Of a stretch of DNA of 54,813 nucleotides, positions 25,630 through 34,634 are shown in pieces. How positions within the stretch are numbered: the stretch's first letter is position 1; each line of letters opens with the position of its first letter. This DNA is from an uncultured Pelagibacteraceae bacterium. GTDB taxonomy: Bacteria; Pseudomonadota; Alphaproteobacteria; Pelagibacterales; Pelagibacteraceae. Where the stretch lies: contig CACOTF010000005.1 of assembly GCA_902630065.1 (NCBI GenBank), forward strand, positions 1 through 54,813, in the 5' to 3' direction. Below the pieces are notes generated by a model, which saw only the letters and a list, made by a program, of their open reading frames with translations, searched no databases and was not told the origin of the DNA. A program made the translations under genes and the position numbers.

Positions 25630-26619
25630 ATGGTGACAAAAAATTCAAATCTTTCTTTATATCTTAGAATAATCAGTTATTCAGTTTTAGCTTTTACTTT
25701 AGCATTTCTTATTAATAATGTTTTAACAGTTTGGAGTGATTGGCCAGGAATAAAAAAAATTTTTTCACATCATGAGATGTTTGGGTATAAGAAAAAAGCA
25801 TTAGAGGGATCTGATTTAAATTATGGTTATATACAAATTGGATTATATTTGATTTGTATTGCTGCGGTCGTTTTTTATGTTTTTAAAACATATAGCCAAA
25901 CTTTGGAGCAAGATTCAAAAATTTTATCAAGATTTTCAGCATATCTTGTCAGATCATCATTTTGGGCAGTATTTTTAGTTGGCGTAGCTGACTTTGTTAT
26001 ATCTTTTATGGTTGTTGAAAGATTATGGGAAGCAATCTTCAGTCCTGAAGTAAAAGCATTGATGGTTAAAGCCCCTGTAAGAATTACTTATATTCACTTT
26101 CCAATAATATTAATTTCTTTCGTGATTGGATATTTTACGAAATCAGTTGGTTTTATTTGGCTAGCAGTATTGGTTGTAGTAAGTGAATTCGTAATTGTAT
26201 TATCAAGATTTATATTTTCATACGAACAAGCATTTCAAGGGGATCTAGTTAGATTTTGGTATGCTGCACTTTATTTATTTGCTAGTGCATACGCATTAAT
26301 TCATGAAGGGCACGTAAGAGTTGACGTACTCTATTCTTCTTTTAGTGAAAAAAAGAAGGCATGGACAAATATGGTTGGATCGGCAGTTCTAGGAGTACCA
26401 CTTACATTAATAGTTATATTTTTAGGTCTAAACGGAAAAGCCAGCATAATAAATGGTCCTGTTGTAGCTTTTGAAGTTACGCAACAAGGATCTAATGGTC
26501 TCTATCTTTTATATTTGATGGCTGTTTATCTAGCTGTTTTTGCTGTTACGATGTTAATTCAATTTACTAGCTATTTTATGGAAAGTAGTCACAAAATTTT
26601 AAAAGGTGTCAAAAATTAA
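25630..26619 (+). CDS. TRAP transporter small permease (DctQ-like) with N-terminal membrane extension
   Basis: The C-terminal half is a DctQ-type small permease: a helix near 173-195, then FWYAALYLFASAYALIHEGHVRVDVLY, whose HVRVD pattern is diagnostic, and two more helices. Usual DctQ proteins have about 160-220 residues; this one has 329. The first 170 residues add about four hydrophobic helices (near 12-30, 68-86, 105-128 and 150-168). It works with the large permease 3 bases downstream to import the substrate held by the TakP-like protein. The role of the extension is unknown. Confidence 0.82.
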   Translation: MVTKNSNLSLYLRIISYSVLAFTLAFLINNVLTVWSDWPGIKKIFSHHEMFGYKKKALEGSDLNYGYIQIGLYLICIAAVVFYVFKTYSQTLEQDSKILSRFSAYLVRSSFWAVFLVGVADFVISFMVVERLWEAIFSPEVKALMVKAPVRITYIHFPIILISFVIGYFTKSVGFIWLAVLVVVSEFVIVLSRFIFSYEQAFQGDLVRFWYAALYLFASAYALIHEGHVRVDVLYSSFSEKKKAWTNMVGSAVLGVPLTLIVIFLGLNGKASIINGPVVAFEVTQQGSNGLYLLYLMAVYLAVFAVTMLIQFTSYFMESSHKILKGVKN

Positions 26620-26622
26620 ATT

Positions 26623-29286
26623 ATGGAAACATTCTTTTTAGCTGTTCTAGTTGTGATAATGATTGTTGCTCTTGCATCGGGTTACCCTGTTGCTTTTGCA
26701 CTACCTGGTTCAGCTATAATTGCAATTGGTTTAGCTGCATTTTTTGGCTACATATTCGAGGGAGACTCCAGTGCCTTTTTTGCTGTAGATGGACCTATAG
26801 AATGGCTCGTTGCTGGTATTACAAATTTTAGGAGTAATTACTGGGATGTAGAAACAGATACTTTGATCGCAATTCCTTTATTTATTTTCATGGGAATTAT
26901 GCTTCAAAAATCAAAAATTGCTGAAGACTTATTAATAACAATGGGCCAATTATTTGGACCAATTCCTGGTGGTTTAGGAATTTCAGTTATATTTGTTGGA
27001 GCTCTATTAGCAGCAACGACTGGTATCGTTGGAGCAACTGTAATTGCGATGGGACTAATTTCGTTACCAACAATGTTAAATAATAAGTATGACAGACAAC
27101 TTGCTAGTGGAATAGTTTGTTCATCAGGAACATTAGGTCAAATTATTCCTCCATCAATTGTTTTAATTATTATTGCTGACCAGTTGGCAAGTGCATCTGA
27201 TGTTGCAAACAACTTAAGACAAAATGATTATAAAGCCTTAACTGGTGAATTTAATATGCCAGGTGAATTTAGAGTAGGTTCATCAAGTGCAGGTGATATG
27301 TTCTTAGGAGCACTTTTACCAGGCCTTGTCTTAGTTGCTCTTTATATGATCTATGTGTTTATTTTTGCTAGAATAAAGAAAGGTGTTGCACCGCCAGTTC
27401 CATTTAAAGGAAATTTTGATTTAAAATTTTGGTTAAGAGTAGTTGTAATTATCATACCACCACTTGCATTAATATTCGCCGTATTAGGTTCAATTTTAAT
27501 GGGTATTGCTACTGTAAACCAAGCAGGTTCAATTGGAGCAATTGGTGCCACTTTGATGGCTGGTTATAGATTATATGAAGGAAAGAAAAGTGCGTTCTAT
27601 CCTTTAATTTTAATTATTGGATCTCTAATTCCAATCACATTCTTTGCATCAAATTATGAATTAAATGTAAAAAATTTGGAGGAAAGAGATTTAAGTGCAA
27701 TCTTTATAACCGCTTTCTTTGTGGTCATACTTGTATACGGAATAGGTTGGAGTTTTTGGAGAACTTTTAAAACAGAAAATGTTTTAAAAGAAGTTGTAAC
27801 AGAAACTTGTGTGACTACTTCAATGGTATTTATTATCCTTTTAGGAGCAGCAATGCTTACTTCAGGATTTAGAGCTTTTGGGGGAGAAGAATTAGTAAGA
27901 GACTTTTTACAAGATTTACCGGGTGGTTTTTGGACACAATTTGTTGTTGTGATGATTGTAATTTTCTTGTTAGGATTTTTCTTAGACTTTATTGAAATTG
28001 CAGTTGTTGTTGTTCCAATAATTGCACCAATATTATTAGCTGAAACAGGGGCTAACGTGACAGCTGTTTGGTTGGGAGTTATGATTGGTGTTAACTTGCA
28101 GACTTCCTTCTTAACACCGCCATTTGGATTTGCACTCTTTTATTTGAAAGGTGTAGCTCCTAAAATTGTTAAAACACTTGATATTTGGAAAGGTGTTGTG
28201 CCCTTTATAATTCTTCAGCTTATAGGATTGGGAATAGTCGGTGCATACCCTAGCTTAGTAAATTATCTACCAAATAGAGTATATTTAACTTCGAATGTTG
28301 CTCCTCCACCAATGAATCCTAAATTACAGTACTGTTTGCAAGAGTATAAATTTGCAAGATTTGATTCAAACGGTGAGACAATTAAAAATGCAATATTAAA
28401 ATTCCAATCTGAGGCTCCAACTAATCTGCCAGATGATAAAATGGAAATTTTAGAAGATCATTTTGATAGTGCACTAGGAACTTTTGCTCTAGTCGATAAA
28501 TTAAAAAAAGTTGAGGTCGAATACAATGCATATGCTGTTGATTATAGGGATCTGCATTTCACTGTTAGAAAGAAGCAAAAGAAAATACTTAAATTAAATA
28601 AAAAAATAGAAAAATATAAAGCAGAGATTAGAAATTTAGATGATGACGAATTAGATGAGAAAAACAAAATAGAATTAAGAATTGAGGATGTAAAACTTGA
28701 AATTGAGGAAATTCAAAACACAATTCCAGAAACTTGGCAAGCCAAGAATTCAGAATTCGACAAAATAAATAAAGCTAAAAATACAACAACAAAAAGATAT
28801 AGAAAGAATGTAGATGAAGCCTACGATCTACTTGATCAGTTCGCAATGTTCATAAACGATGGAGTAAAACTTCAAGAAGTATCAAAAGATATTAAACAGT
28901 TAGATTATTTTATAGCTATGGAAAGCAATACAAAAGTATATGAAAGATCAGTTACAATTATGGATGGATTGTTTGACAAGTTGAGTGAGATCTCCGGAAT
29001 GGATGAATTTTTAAATAGTGTAGATGATTTATTATCAATGGTAGATTCAGATGAACTTGATCCAATGGCGATTAGAACAAAATCAAAAGAAGTTGTTGAG
29101 TTATTCAATAAAGAAGTTAGTTGGAGAGCAAATGCTAAAGAAAACTTAATGCCAAAACTCGAGGAATATAATAATGCAATTAAAGAAACAATTGGATTAA
29201 GATTACAATCCAAATTAACTAAAGAGCAGGCTATATATGTATCGAAATGTAATTCAATACATAGAGATATTTCTTTAAACTTCTAA
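26623..29286 (+). CDS. TRAP transporter large permease (DctM-like) with long C-terminal coiled-coil extension
   Basis: The first 550 or so residues are a DctM-type sodium-coupled permease: the N-terminal PVAFALPGSAIIAIG, FIFMGIMLQKS, GATVIAMGLISLP, SSGTLGQIIPPSIVLIIIA and, near the end, LQTSFLTPPFGFALFYLKGVAP. Ordinary DctM proteins have about 425-450 residues, this branch somewhat more; this protein has 887. After the last helix (near 530-547) comes a roughly 330-residue hydrophilic tail, very rich in Lys, Glu and Asp, with heptad-like coiled-coil character near 645-715 and no further membrane segment. Its stop codon overlaps the stop of the gene on the opposite strand. Confidence 0.85.
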   Translation: METFFLAVLVVIMIVALASGYPVAFALPGSAIIAIGLAAFFGYIFEGDSSAFFAVDGPIEWLVAGITNFRSNYWDVETDTLIAIPLFIFMGIMLQKSKIAEDLLITMGQLFGPIPGGLGISVIFVGALLAATTGIVGATVIAMGLISLPTMLNNKYDRQLASGIVCSSGTLGQIIPPSIVLIIIADQLASASDVANNLRQNDYKALTGEFNMPGEFRVGSSSAGDMFLGALLPGLVLVALYMIYVFIFARIKKGVAPPVPFKGNFDLKFWLRVVVIIIPPLALIFAVLGSILMGIATVNQAGSIGAIGATLMAGYRLYEGKKSAFYPLILIIGSLIPITFFASNYELNVKNLEERDLSAIFITAFFVVILVYGIGWSFWRTFKTENVLKEVVTETCVTTSMVFIILLGAAMLTSGFRAFGGEELVRDFLQDLPGGFWTQFVVVMIVIFLLGFFLDFIEIAVVVVPIIAPILLAETGANVTAVWLGVMIGVNLQTSFLTPPFGFALFYLKGVAPKIVKTLDIWKGVVPFIILQLIGLGIVGAYPSLVNYLPNRVYLTSNVAPPPMNPKLQYCLQEYKFARFDSNGETIKNAILKFQSEAPTNLPDDKMEILEDHFDSALGTFALVDKLKKVEVEYNAYAVDYRDLHFTVRKKQKKILKLNKKIEKYKAEIRNLDDDELDEKNKIELRIEDVKLEIEEIQNTIPETWQAKNSEFDKINKAKNTTTKRYRKNVDEAYDLLDQFAMFINDGVKLQEVSKDIKQLDYFIAMESNTKVYERSVTIMDGLFDKLSEISGMDEFLNSVDDLLSMVDSDELDPMAIRTKSKEVVELFNKEVSWRANAKENLMPKLEEYNNAIKETIGLRLQSKLTKEQAIYVSKCNSIHRDISLNF

Positions 29287-30302
29287 ATTGTTATTTGATC
29301 AATTATTTCAGATCTAGAATATAAACCCAACTCCTCTGCTTTTATTTTTATTTTGGAATTCATTTCTTTAAGTGTAGGAGTATCAATTTTAAGTTTGTTT
29401 CCTAATTCTATTATTGATCCTATAATTGGATCTATTTCCAATGGTCTTTTTGCATGAAGATCTTGAGTTGTCGAAGGTTTATGACCAATAATAGATATAG
29501 CGGCTTTTATTCTGTGATCTATCGAAACATTAAATTTTACTCCAACTTTTTCTCCAACACTCTTACATTCTTCCATCATTTTTCTAACAGTGCCTAAAAG
29601 ATTTTCGTCATTTCCAATCTCATCTAAACTTTTATCGTGCAATGCGCTTATTATATTAAATGAGCAATTACCCCACAATTTTATCCAAATTTCATCTCTT
29701 AAATTATTTTTTTGTGGGACTTTCATTCCTCCTTTTATTAATAAATCTGCAATCTTTTTTAATCTTTCAGATTTGACACTCGATGGCTCCCCCATTGATA
29801 ATCTTTCACCTTGATTGTGTTTGACTACTCCTGGTTCAACAATTTCACATGCAGGATAAACAACACATCCTATTGCTCTTTCTGGGTTAATTTCCTGCCA
29901 AATTTTTCCATTTGGATCTACACTTTCAATGTATTTATTATCTAACAAGGTACCTGTGTTTGCTTTGTAAAAATACCACCAAGGCAATCCATTAACCGCA
30001 GAAATTATTGATGTATTTTTATCCATAATTTTACTTATGGATGAGGTTATTTTTGTAATACCGTGAGCTTTTACAGAGATGAAAATATAATCTTGAATAT
30101 CAAGTGTACTTGCATCATCTGTAACTTTAAAATTAAAATTTTCAGTTTTCCCATCTTTAATAAATGTAAGACCTTTTTTTTCTATAGCCTCTTTGTGGGG
30201 GCCTCTTGCAACCAATGAAACATCCGCTCCAGCTTTTTTAAGGCATGTTGCAATATAACCACCAATTGAACCAGCTCCAAATATACAAATTTTTGTCATC
30301 AA
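29283..30302 (-). CDS. 2-dehydropantoate 2-reductase family protein (ApbA/PanE-like)
   Basis: NADPH-dependent reductase of the ketopantoate reductase family, 339 residues. The N-terminal nucleotide-binding motif GAGSIGG is at 9-15, the likely catalytic Lys lies in IWIKLWGNCSFN near 207-218, and the C-terminal helical domain has KPSTTQDLHAKRPLEIDPIIG. It may make pantoate for coenzyme A, but many paralogues reduce other 2-oxoacids, and panB/panC are absent here. It overlaps the acyl-CoA ligase by 4 bases, so a role tied to that enzyme is equally possible. Confidence 0.82.
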   Translation of the reverse strand: MMTKICIFGAGSIGGYIATCLKKAGADVSLVARGPHKEAIEKKGLTFIKDGKTENFNFKVTDDASTLDIQDYIFISVKAHGITKITSSISKIMDKNTSIISAVNGLPWWYFYKANTGTLLDNKYIESVDPNGKIWQEINPERAIGCVVYPACEIVEPGVVKHNQGERLSMGEPSSVKSERLKKIADLLIKGGMKVPQKNNLRDEIWIKLWGNCSFNIISALHDKSLDEIGNDENLLGTVRKMMEECKSVGEKVGVKFNVSIDHRIKAAISIIGHKPSTTQDLHAKRPLEIDPIIGSIIELGNKLKIDTPTLKEMNSKIKIKAEELGLYSRSEIIDQITI

Positions 30303-31807
30303 CCTGTTAATCCAAAATTCTTTGCTAGTGTGTTTCTTTGTAATTTACCAGTGGCTCCTTTTGGAATTTCTTTAACAAAATATATTTTTTTAGGAATTTT
30401 AAATTTAGCTAGCTTTTCTTTTGCAAAATTTTTGACGTCATCTTCATTGCAAGTTTTGCCTTCTTTTATTATTATTGCTGTTGCTATATCTTCGCCCAAC
30501 ATTTTATCTGCATAACCAAAACAAACAGCAGCTTCGATTGCCGGATGATCCATAAGCACATTGTCAACTTCTAGTGGTGAAATTTTTTCTCCACCTTTAT
30601 TTATAATTTCTTTAAGTCTTCCAGATATTTTTAAATAACCTTCATCGTCAAAATAGCCTTGGTCTCCTGTTCTAAACCAACCGTTACTAAAGCTATTTTT
30701 ATTAGCTTCTGGGTTATTTTCATATCCAACTGTTACATTTGAACCTTTAATACAAACTTCGCCTTCTTCTCCATTTTTCATAATATTATAATCATTGTCC
30801 ATTATACAAACATCTGGTCCAGCAGGTATTCCTACAAAACCAGGTTTTTGCTTTTGAGGTGGTAGAGGATTGGAAGTCATTTGATGTGTTGCCTCAGTCA
30901 TCCCATAAGCTTCAATTACAGGACAATTAAAAACTAAGTTTAATTTTTCAAATACTGCTGGTGGCAAAGATGCAGATGATGATCTTAAAAATCTTAAATT
31001 CAAATTTTTTGCCAAATCTAAATTTTTGTCTGCTCTCATAAGTATTGCTTGATGCATAGTAGGAACTCCAGAGTACCATGTAATTTTCTCTGACTTAGCT
31101 TGATCTAAAAATTTTAAAGCATTAAAACCACTTGTAGCGCAAACAGATGCGCCTACTTTCATAGATGAGGCTAGTACTGCTATTAGTCCATGAATATGAA
31201 ATAAAGGCATTATGTTTAGGCAATGATCTTTATCGGTTAATTTTAAGCTCTTTGAAATATTATTTGATGAAGAATAAATATTACTATTTGATAAAGGAAC
31301 AATCTTAGGTCTTGATGTTGTGCCAGATGTGTGAAGAACCAAAGCTTCTTGATCTTCATTAGGTAAATTATATTCAGCGGATTTGTCAAAAAGATTGAAG
31401 TCACCCGCTAGATTACTTTCTGAATTTTTTAGTTCACAAACAGGTATTCCCAGTTTTTTTGCGACCTCAGTTACTACGTTTTCTGAATTTTTTTCAACTA
31501 AAACTATTTTCGGTTTTAAATCTTTTAAATAAAATTCAAATTCCTCAGATTTATAATTCGGATTTAAAGGTGCAGCTGACATATAACTTGATATAGCTAA
31601 AAAACTTGTTGCCATATACGGTCCATTTGGCAATACAATTGCTGCTCGATCTGAATTGGATATTCCGTATCCGGCTAGTTGCTTGGATATTCTATGAATT
31701 AGTCCTTTCAATTCTGCATATGTTAGAGGATTACTACCATCACTAGTTATCGCTATATTGTCGTTATTTTGATCTTCAATGATATTTCTAACAATTTTTT
31801 CTGTCAT
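30299..31807 (-). CDS. Acyl-CoA ligase (AMP-binding), oxalate-CoA ligase-like
   Basis: ANL-superfamily adenylating enzyme of 502 residues. The P-loop motif is LHTSGTTSRPKIVPLS (about 157-172), followed by MPLFHIHGLIAVL, the adenylate motif EAYGMTEATHQMTSNP, the hinge GYLKISGRLKEII and the catalytic Lys near the C-terminus in PKGATGKLQRN. The SGTTSRPK and FHIHGL variants are reminiscent of the oxalyl-CoA synthetase branch (plant AAE3, yeast Pcs60), so a small carboxylate substrate is suspected. It lies between the gamma-glutamyltransferase-like gene and the ketopantoate-reductase-like gene in one operon. Confidence 0.85.
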   Translation of the reverse strand: MTEKIVRNIIEDQNNDNIAITSDGSNPLTYAELKGLIHRISKQLAGYGISNSDRAAIVLPNGPYMATSFLAISSYMSAAPLNPNYKSEEFEFYLKDLKPKIVLVEKNSENVVTEVAKKLGIPVCELKNSESNLAGDFNLFDKSAEYNLPNEDQEALVLHTSGTTSRPKIVPLSNSNIYSSSNNISKSLKLTDKDHCLNIMPLFHIHGLIAVLASSMKVGASVCATSGFNALKFLDQAKSEKITWYSGVPTMHQAILMRADKNLDLAKNLNLRFLRSSSASLPPAVFEKLNLVFNCPVIEAYGMTEATHQMTSNPLPPQKQKPGFVGIPAGPDVCIMDNDYNIMKNGEEGEVCIKGSNVTVGYENNPEANKNSFSNGWFRTGDQGYFDDEGYLKISGRLKEIINKGGEKISPLEVDNVLMDHPAIEAAVCFGYADKMLGEDIATAIIIKEGKTCNEDDVKNFAKEKLAKFKIPKKIYFVKEIPKGATGKLQRNTLAKNFGLTG

Positions 31808-31811
31808 TTAG

Positions 31812-33395
31812 TTAATAGCCTTGAGCATATCCATCTTTTCTAGGATCTGACCCACCAATTAAATTGCCTTTTGCTCTATCAATCTTAATTGCTTGGCCGC
31901 CTCCATGTGTTCCATCTATATATTCAACATTATGTCCTAAATCTTTTAAACCCTGATAGATTGATTTATCTACAGTTTTTTCAAGTTTATAAATATTACT
32001 AAAATGAAATGCTCGTGGAAAAGTAATGGCTTGCTGAGGCGACAAACCATAATCTAAAATACTATTTAAAACATGTACTTGACCAACCGGCTGGTACTGT
32101 CCCCCCATTACACCATAACTTAAATTACAATCACCATCTTTATTAATAACCATTCCTGGTATTATTGTGTGCAATGGTCTTTTTAAACCTTGTATGCAGT
32201 TCGGATGTCCCTCTTCAACTCTAAAATTCGTTCCTCGATTATGTAAAACTACTCCAGTTTTCTGACTCGTTATACCTGATCCAAACGCATAACAAACAGA
32301 ATTAATCATAGAAGCAACATTTAGATCTTTGTCAACAACAGTTAAATAAACAGTCTCAGGGTGATTTGGAATATTTAAATCGCCAACATCAGCACAACTA
32401 TTTACAGAAATATTTTTATAAATATTATCTATATTATCTTCACTTAATATTTTTTTTAAATCTAAATTTACAAAATTAGGATCACCTATCGTCTCTTCTT
32501 TTAATTTATAAGCTTGCTTTGTTACCTCAGCTTCTAAATGAAATCTTTCAACACTATTTACATTATATTTTTCTATAGATAATTTTTCTAATAGTTTCAT
32601 CATTACTAGCACTGTAATACCAGGACCACTTGGAGGACACTGATGAACACTTATATTTCTATAATCTGCAGATATAGTTTCTGATCTTATGGTATTTTGT
32701 TTTTGAAAATCTTCGATTGTATGAAGTCCACCTAAATCATTTAGACTTTTGATAATATCGTCTGCAATTGAACCATTATAAAATTCTTTAACTCCTTTTT
32801 TTGAAATTAATTCTAATGTTTCGCCTAATGCTTGACTTTTTCTCAGATCATTTAATTGATAGCTTTTTCCATCTTTTAACATATGGATTTTTGAATTTTT
32901 ATTTTCTGAAAGTTTATTTAAACTATTATTCCAAGCATTTGATACAACATTTGTTACTTTGTAACCATTTTTTGCAACATCTATTCCCTTGTGAAATAAT
33001 TCCTCAAATTCTAACGAACCAAACTCATCATGTATCTTATTCCAGGCATCTAGAGCACCAGGAATAGTAACAGAATGAGGGCTTGTTAAACCAATTTTAT
33101 CAATATTATTTTTTTGAAAAAAATCATAATTTGCTTTTTCTGGTGCCATTCCAGATCCATTAAATGATACCGGATCTTTTCCATTCATTTTAATTATTGC
33201 AAAGCAGTCTCCTCCTATACTTGTAGCATTTGGTTCAGTAACTGATAAAACTATTGATGCAGCAATTGCTGCATCTACGGCATTTCCACCTTTTTTTAAT
33301 ACTCTCAATGCTTCTTCTGTAGCTATAGGATGAGAAGTAGCTGCCATCCCGTTGGCAGATATAGCATCTTTATCTTTTGTTGATTGATTATTCAT
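31812..33395 (-). CDS. Gamma-glutamyltransferase family protein
   Basis: N-terminal nucleophile hydrolase family protein of 527 residues. Seen: the N-terminal GMAATSHPIATEEALRVLKKGGNAVDAAIA, here spanning about 15-45 and typical of the family, and the self-processing Thr348 (PETVYLTVVDKD), which becomes the nucleophile of the small subunit. The GGQYQPVGQVHVL block follows. No signal peptide is visible, so it is probably cytoplasmic and closer to the YwrD-like branch than to secreted Ggt. It may cleave gamma-glutamyl or related amides. First gene of a three-gene minus operon; its start is 30 bases from the divergent MFS gene. Confidence 0.87.
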   Translation of the reverse strand: MNNQSTKDKDAISANGMAATSHPIATEEALRVLKKGGNAVDAAIAASIVLSVTEPNATSIGGDCFAIIKMNGKDPVSFNGSGMAPEKANYDFFQKNNIDKIGLTSPHSVTIPGALDAWNKIHDEFGSLEFEELFHKGIDVAKNGYKVTNVVSNAWNNSLNKLSENKNSKIHMLKDGKSYQLNDLRKSQALGETLELISKKGVKEFYNGSIADDIIKSLNDLGGLHTIEDFQKQNTIRSETISADYRNISVHQCPPSGPGITVLVMMKLLEKLSIEKYNVNSVERFHLEAEVTKQAYKLKEETIGDPNFVNLDLKKILSEDNIDNIYKNISVNSCADVGDLNIPNHPETVYLTVVDKDLNVASMINSVCYAFGSGITSQKTGVVLHNRGTNFRVEEGHPNCIQGLKRPLHTIIPGMVINKDGDCNLSYGVMGGQYQPVGQVHVLNSILDYGLSPQQAITFPRAFHFSNIYKLEKTVDKSIYQGLKDLGHNVEYIDGTHGGGQAIKIDRAKGNLIGGSDPRKDGYAQGY

Positions 33396-33425
33396 TATAG
33401 AACTTTACTTTCATAAAAAATACAA

Positions 33426-34634
33426 ATGATCAATAAAATAAATAAAAGTGTTATAATTTTTTGTGCTTTTGCATTTGGTTTTTTTATATCTAATTTAGTA
33501 AGATCGATCACTGCTACATTAACTCCTGTTTTAACTTTAGAATTTGACTTGTCAGCAGCAAATTTAGGTTTGTTAGCTGGTGGTTATTTTATTGGCTTTG
33601 CATTTATGCAACTTCCACTTGGTTTTTTACTAGATCGTTTTGGACCCAAAAAAATAATATCTTCTTTTTTAGTCATAGCAGTAGTGGGTACAATCTCCTT
33701 TGCTTTAGCTAAATCTTTTAATGGTTTACTCTTATCAAGAATATTCATCGGAATTGGAGTAAGTGCATGTATGATGGGCCCGCTTACAGGATATAGAGTT
33801 TGGTTTGCAGAAAAATATCAACAAAGAGCAAATTCATGGATGCTTATGGTTGCAAATTTTGGATTTGTTTCTTCAACTCTACCTGTACAATTACTTCTGC
33901 CTATAATTGGTTGGAGATGGATTTTTGGTTTGATAGCCATCTTAATAATTTTTAGCATAATATTTATTTTAATTGCCATCCCAAAATGGGATCAAAAAAA
34001 CGAAATTAACGAAGAAAATAAAAATCATACCTTTTCAACAATTTGGAAAAACAAGTTTTTTATTAGCGTAATACCTTTGGGGTTTTTTAATTATGGGGGC
34101 ATTATGGCTATTCAGACTTTGTGGGCTGGGCCATGGATGCTTAATGTAACTGGATATAATGCTTTACAGAGCGCAACAGGATTATTTTGGATAAATATAG
34201 TTATGCTCGTTGGTTTTTTTGTTTGGGGTTACATTTTACCAAAATTATCTGAATTTGGCTTAAGCAGCATGAAACTTCTAAAACTTGGTTTACCCTTAGG
34301 CTATATTGTGTTGTTAATAATCGCGTACCTTGGTCAAAAAGCAGGAGCAACTTTATTTACATTGTATATTTTAACATCAATAGTTATCTCATTAATTCAG
34401 CCTGCTGTAGCTTTAAATTTTCATAAAAGTCTTGCAGGAAAATCATTAACTTCTTTTAATGTTCTATTATTTTCTGGAACTTTTTTTATGCAATGGGGAA
34501 TAGGATTATGTATTGATTATTTTCAATCCACTGGATATTCATTAATAAATAGTTATAAGATTTCTTTCTTAATCTTTTTTATAGTTTGTTTATTCAGTTA
34601 TATTTTCTTCTTATCTCTTAATAAAAATGAGTAA
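33426..34634 (+). CDS. Major facilitator superfamily transporter
   Basis: A 402-residue membrane protein with 12 hydrophobic helices. The MFS loop 2-3 motif is visible as GFLLDRFGPKK near 70-80, and a motif C-like RIFIGIGVSACMMGPLTG lies in the fifth helix. The substrate is unknown. It overlaps the EamA-family gene by 8 bases. The start is only 30 bases from the divergent gamma-glutamyltransferase gene, so the two promoters must overlap. Confidence 0.9.
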   Translation: MINKINKSVIIFCAFAFGFFISNLVRSITATLTPVLTLEFDLSAANLGLLAGGYFIGFAFMQLPLGFLLDRFGPKKIISSFLVIAVVGTISFALAKSFNGLLLSRIFIGIGVSACMMGPLTGYRVWFAEKYQQRANSWMLMVANFGFVSSTLPVQLLLPIIGWRWIFGLIAILIIFSIIFILIAIPKWDQKNEINEENKNHTFSTIWKNKFFISVIPLGFFNYGGIMAIQTLWAGPWMLNVTGYNALQSATGLFWINIVMLVGFFVWGYILPKLSEFGLSSMKLLKLGLPLGYIVLLIIAYLGQKAGATLFTLYILTSIVISLIQPAVALNFHKSLAGKSLTSFNVLLFSGTFFMQWGIGLCIDYFQSTGYSLINSYKISFLIFFIVCLFSYIFFLSLNKNE

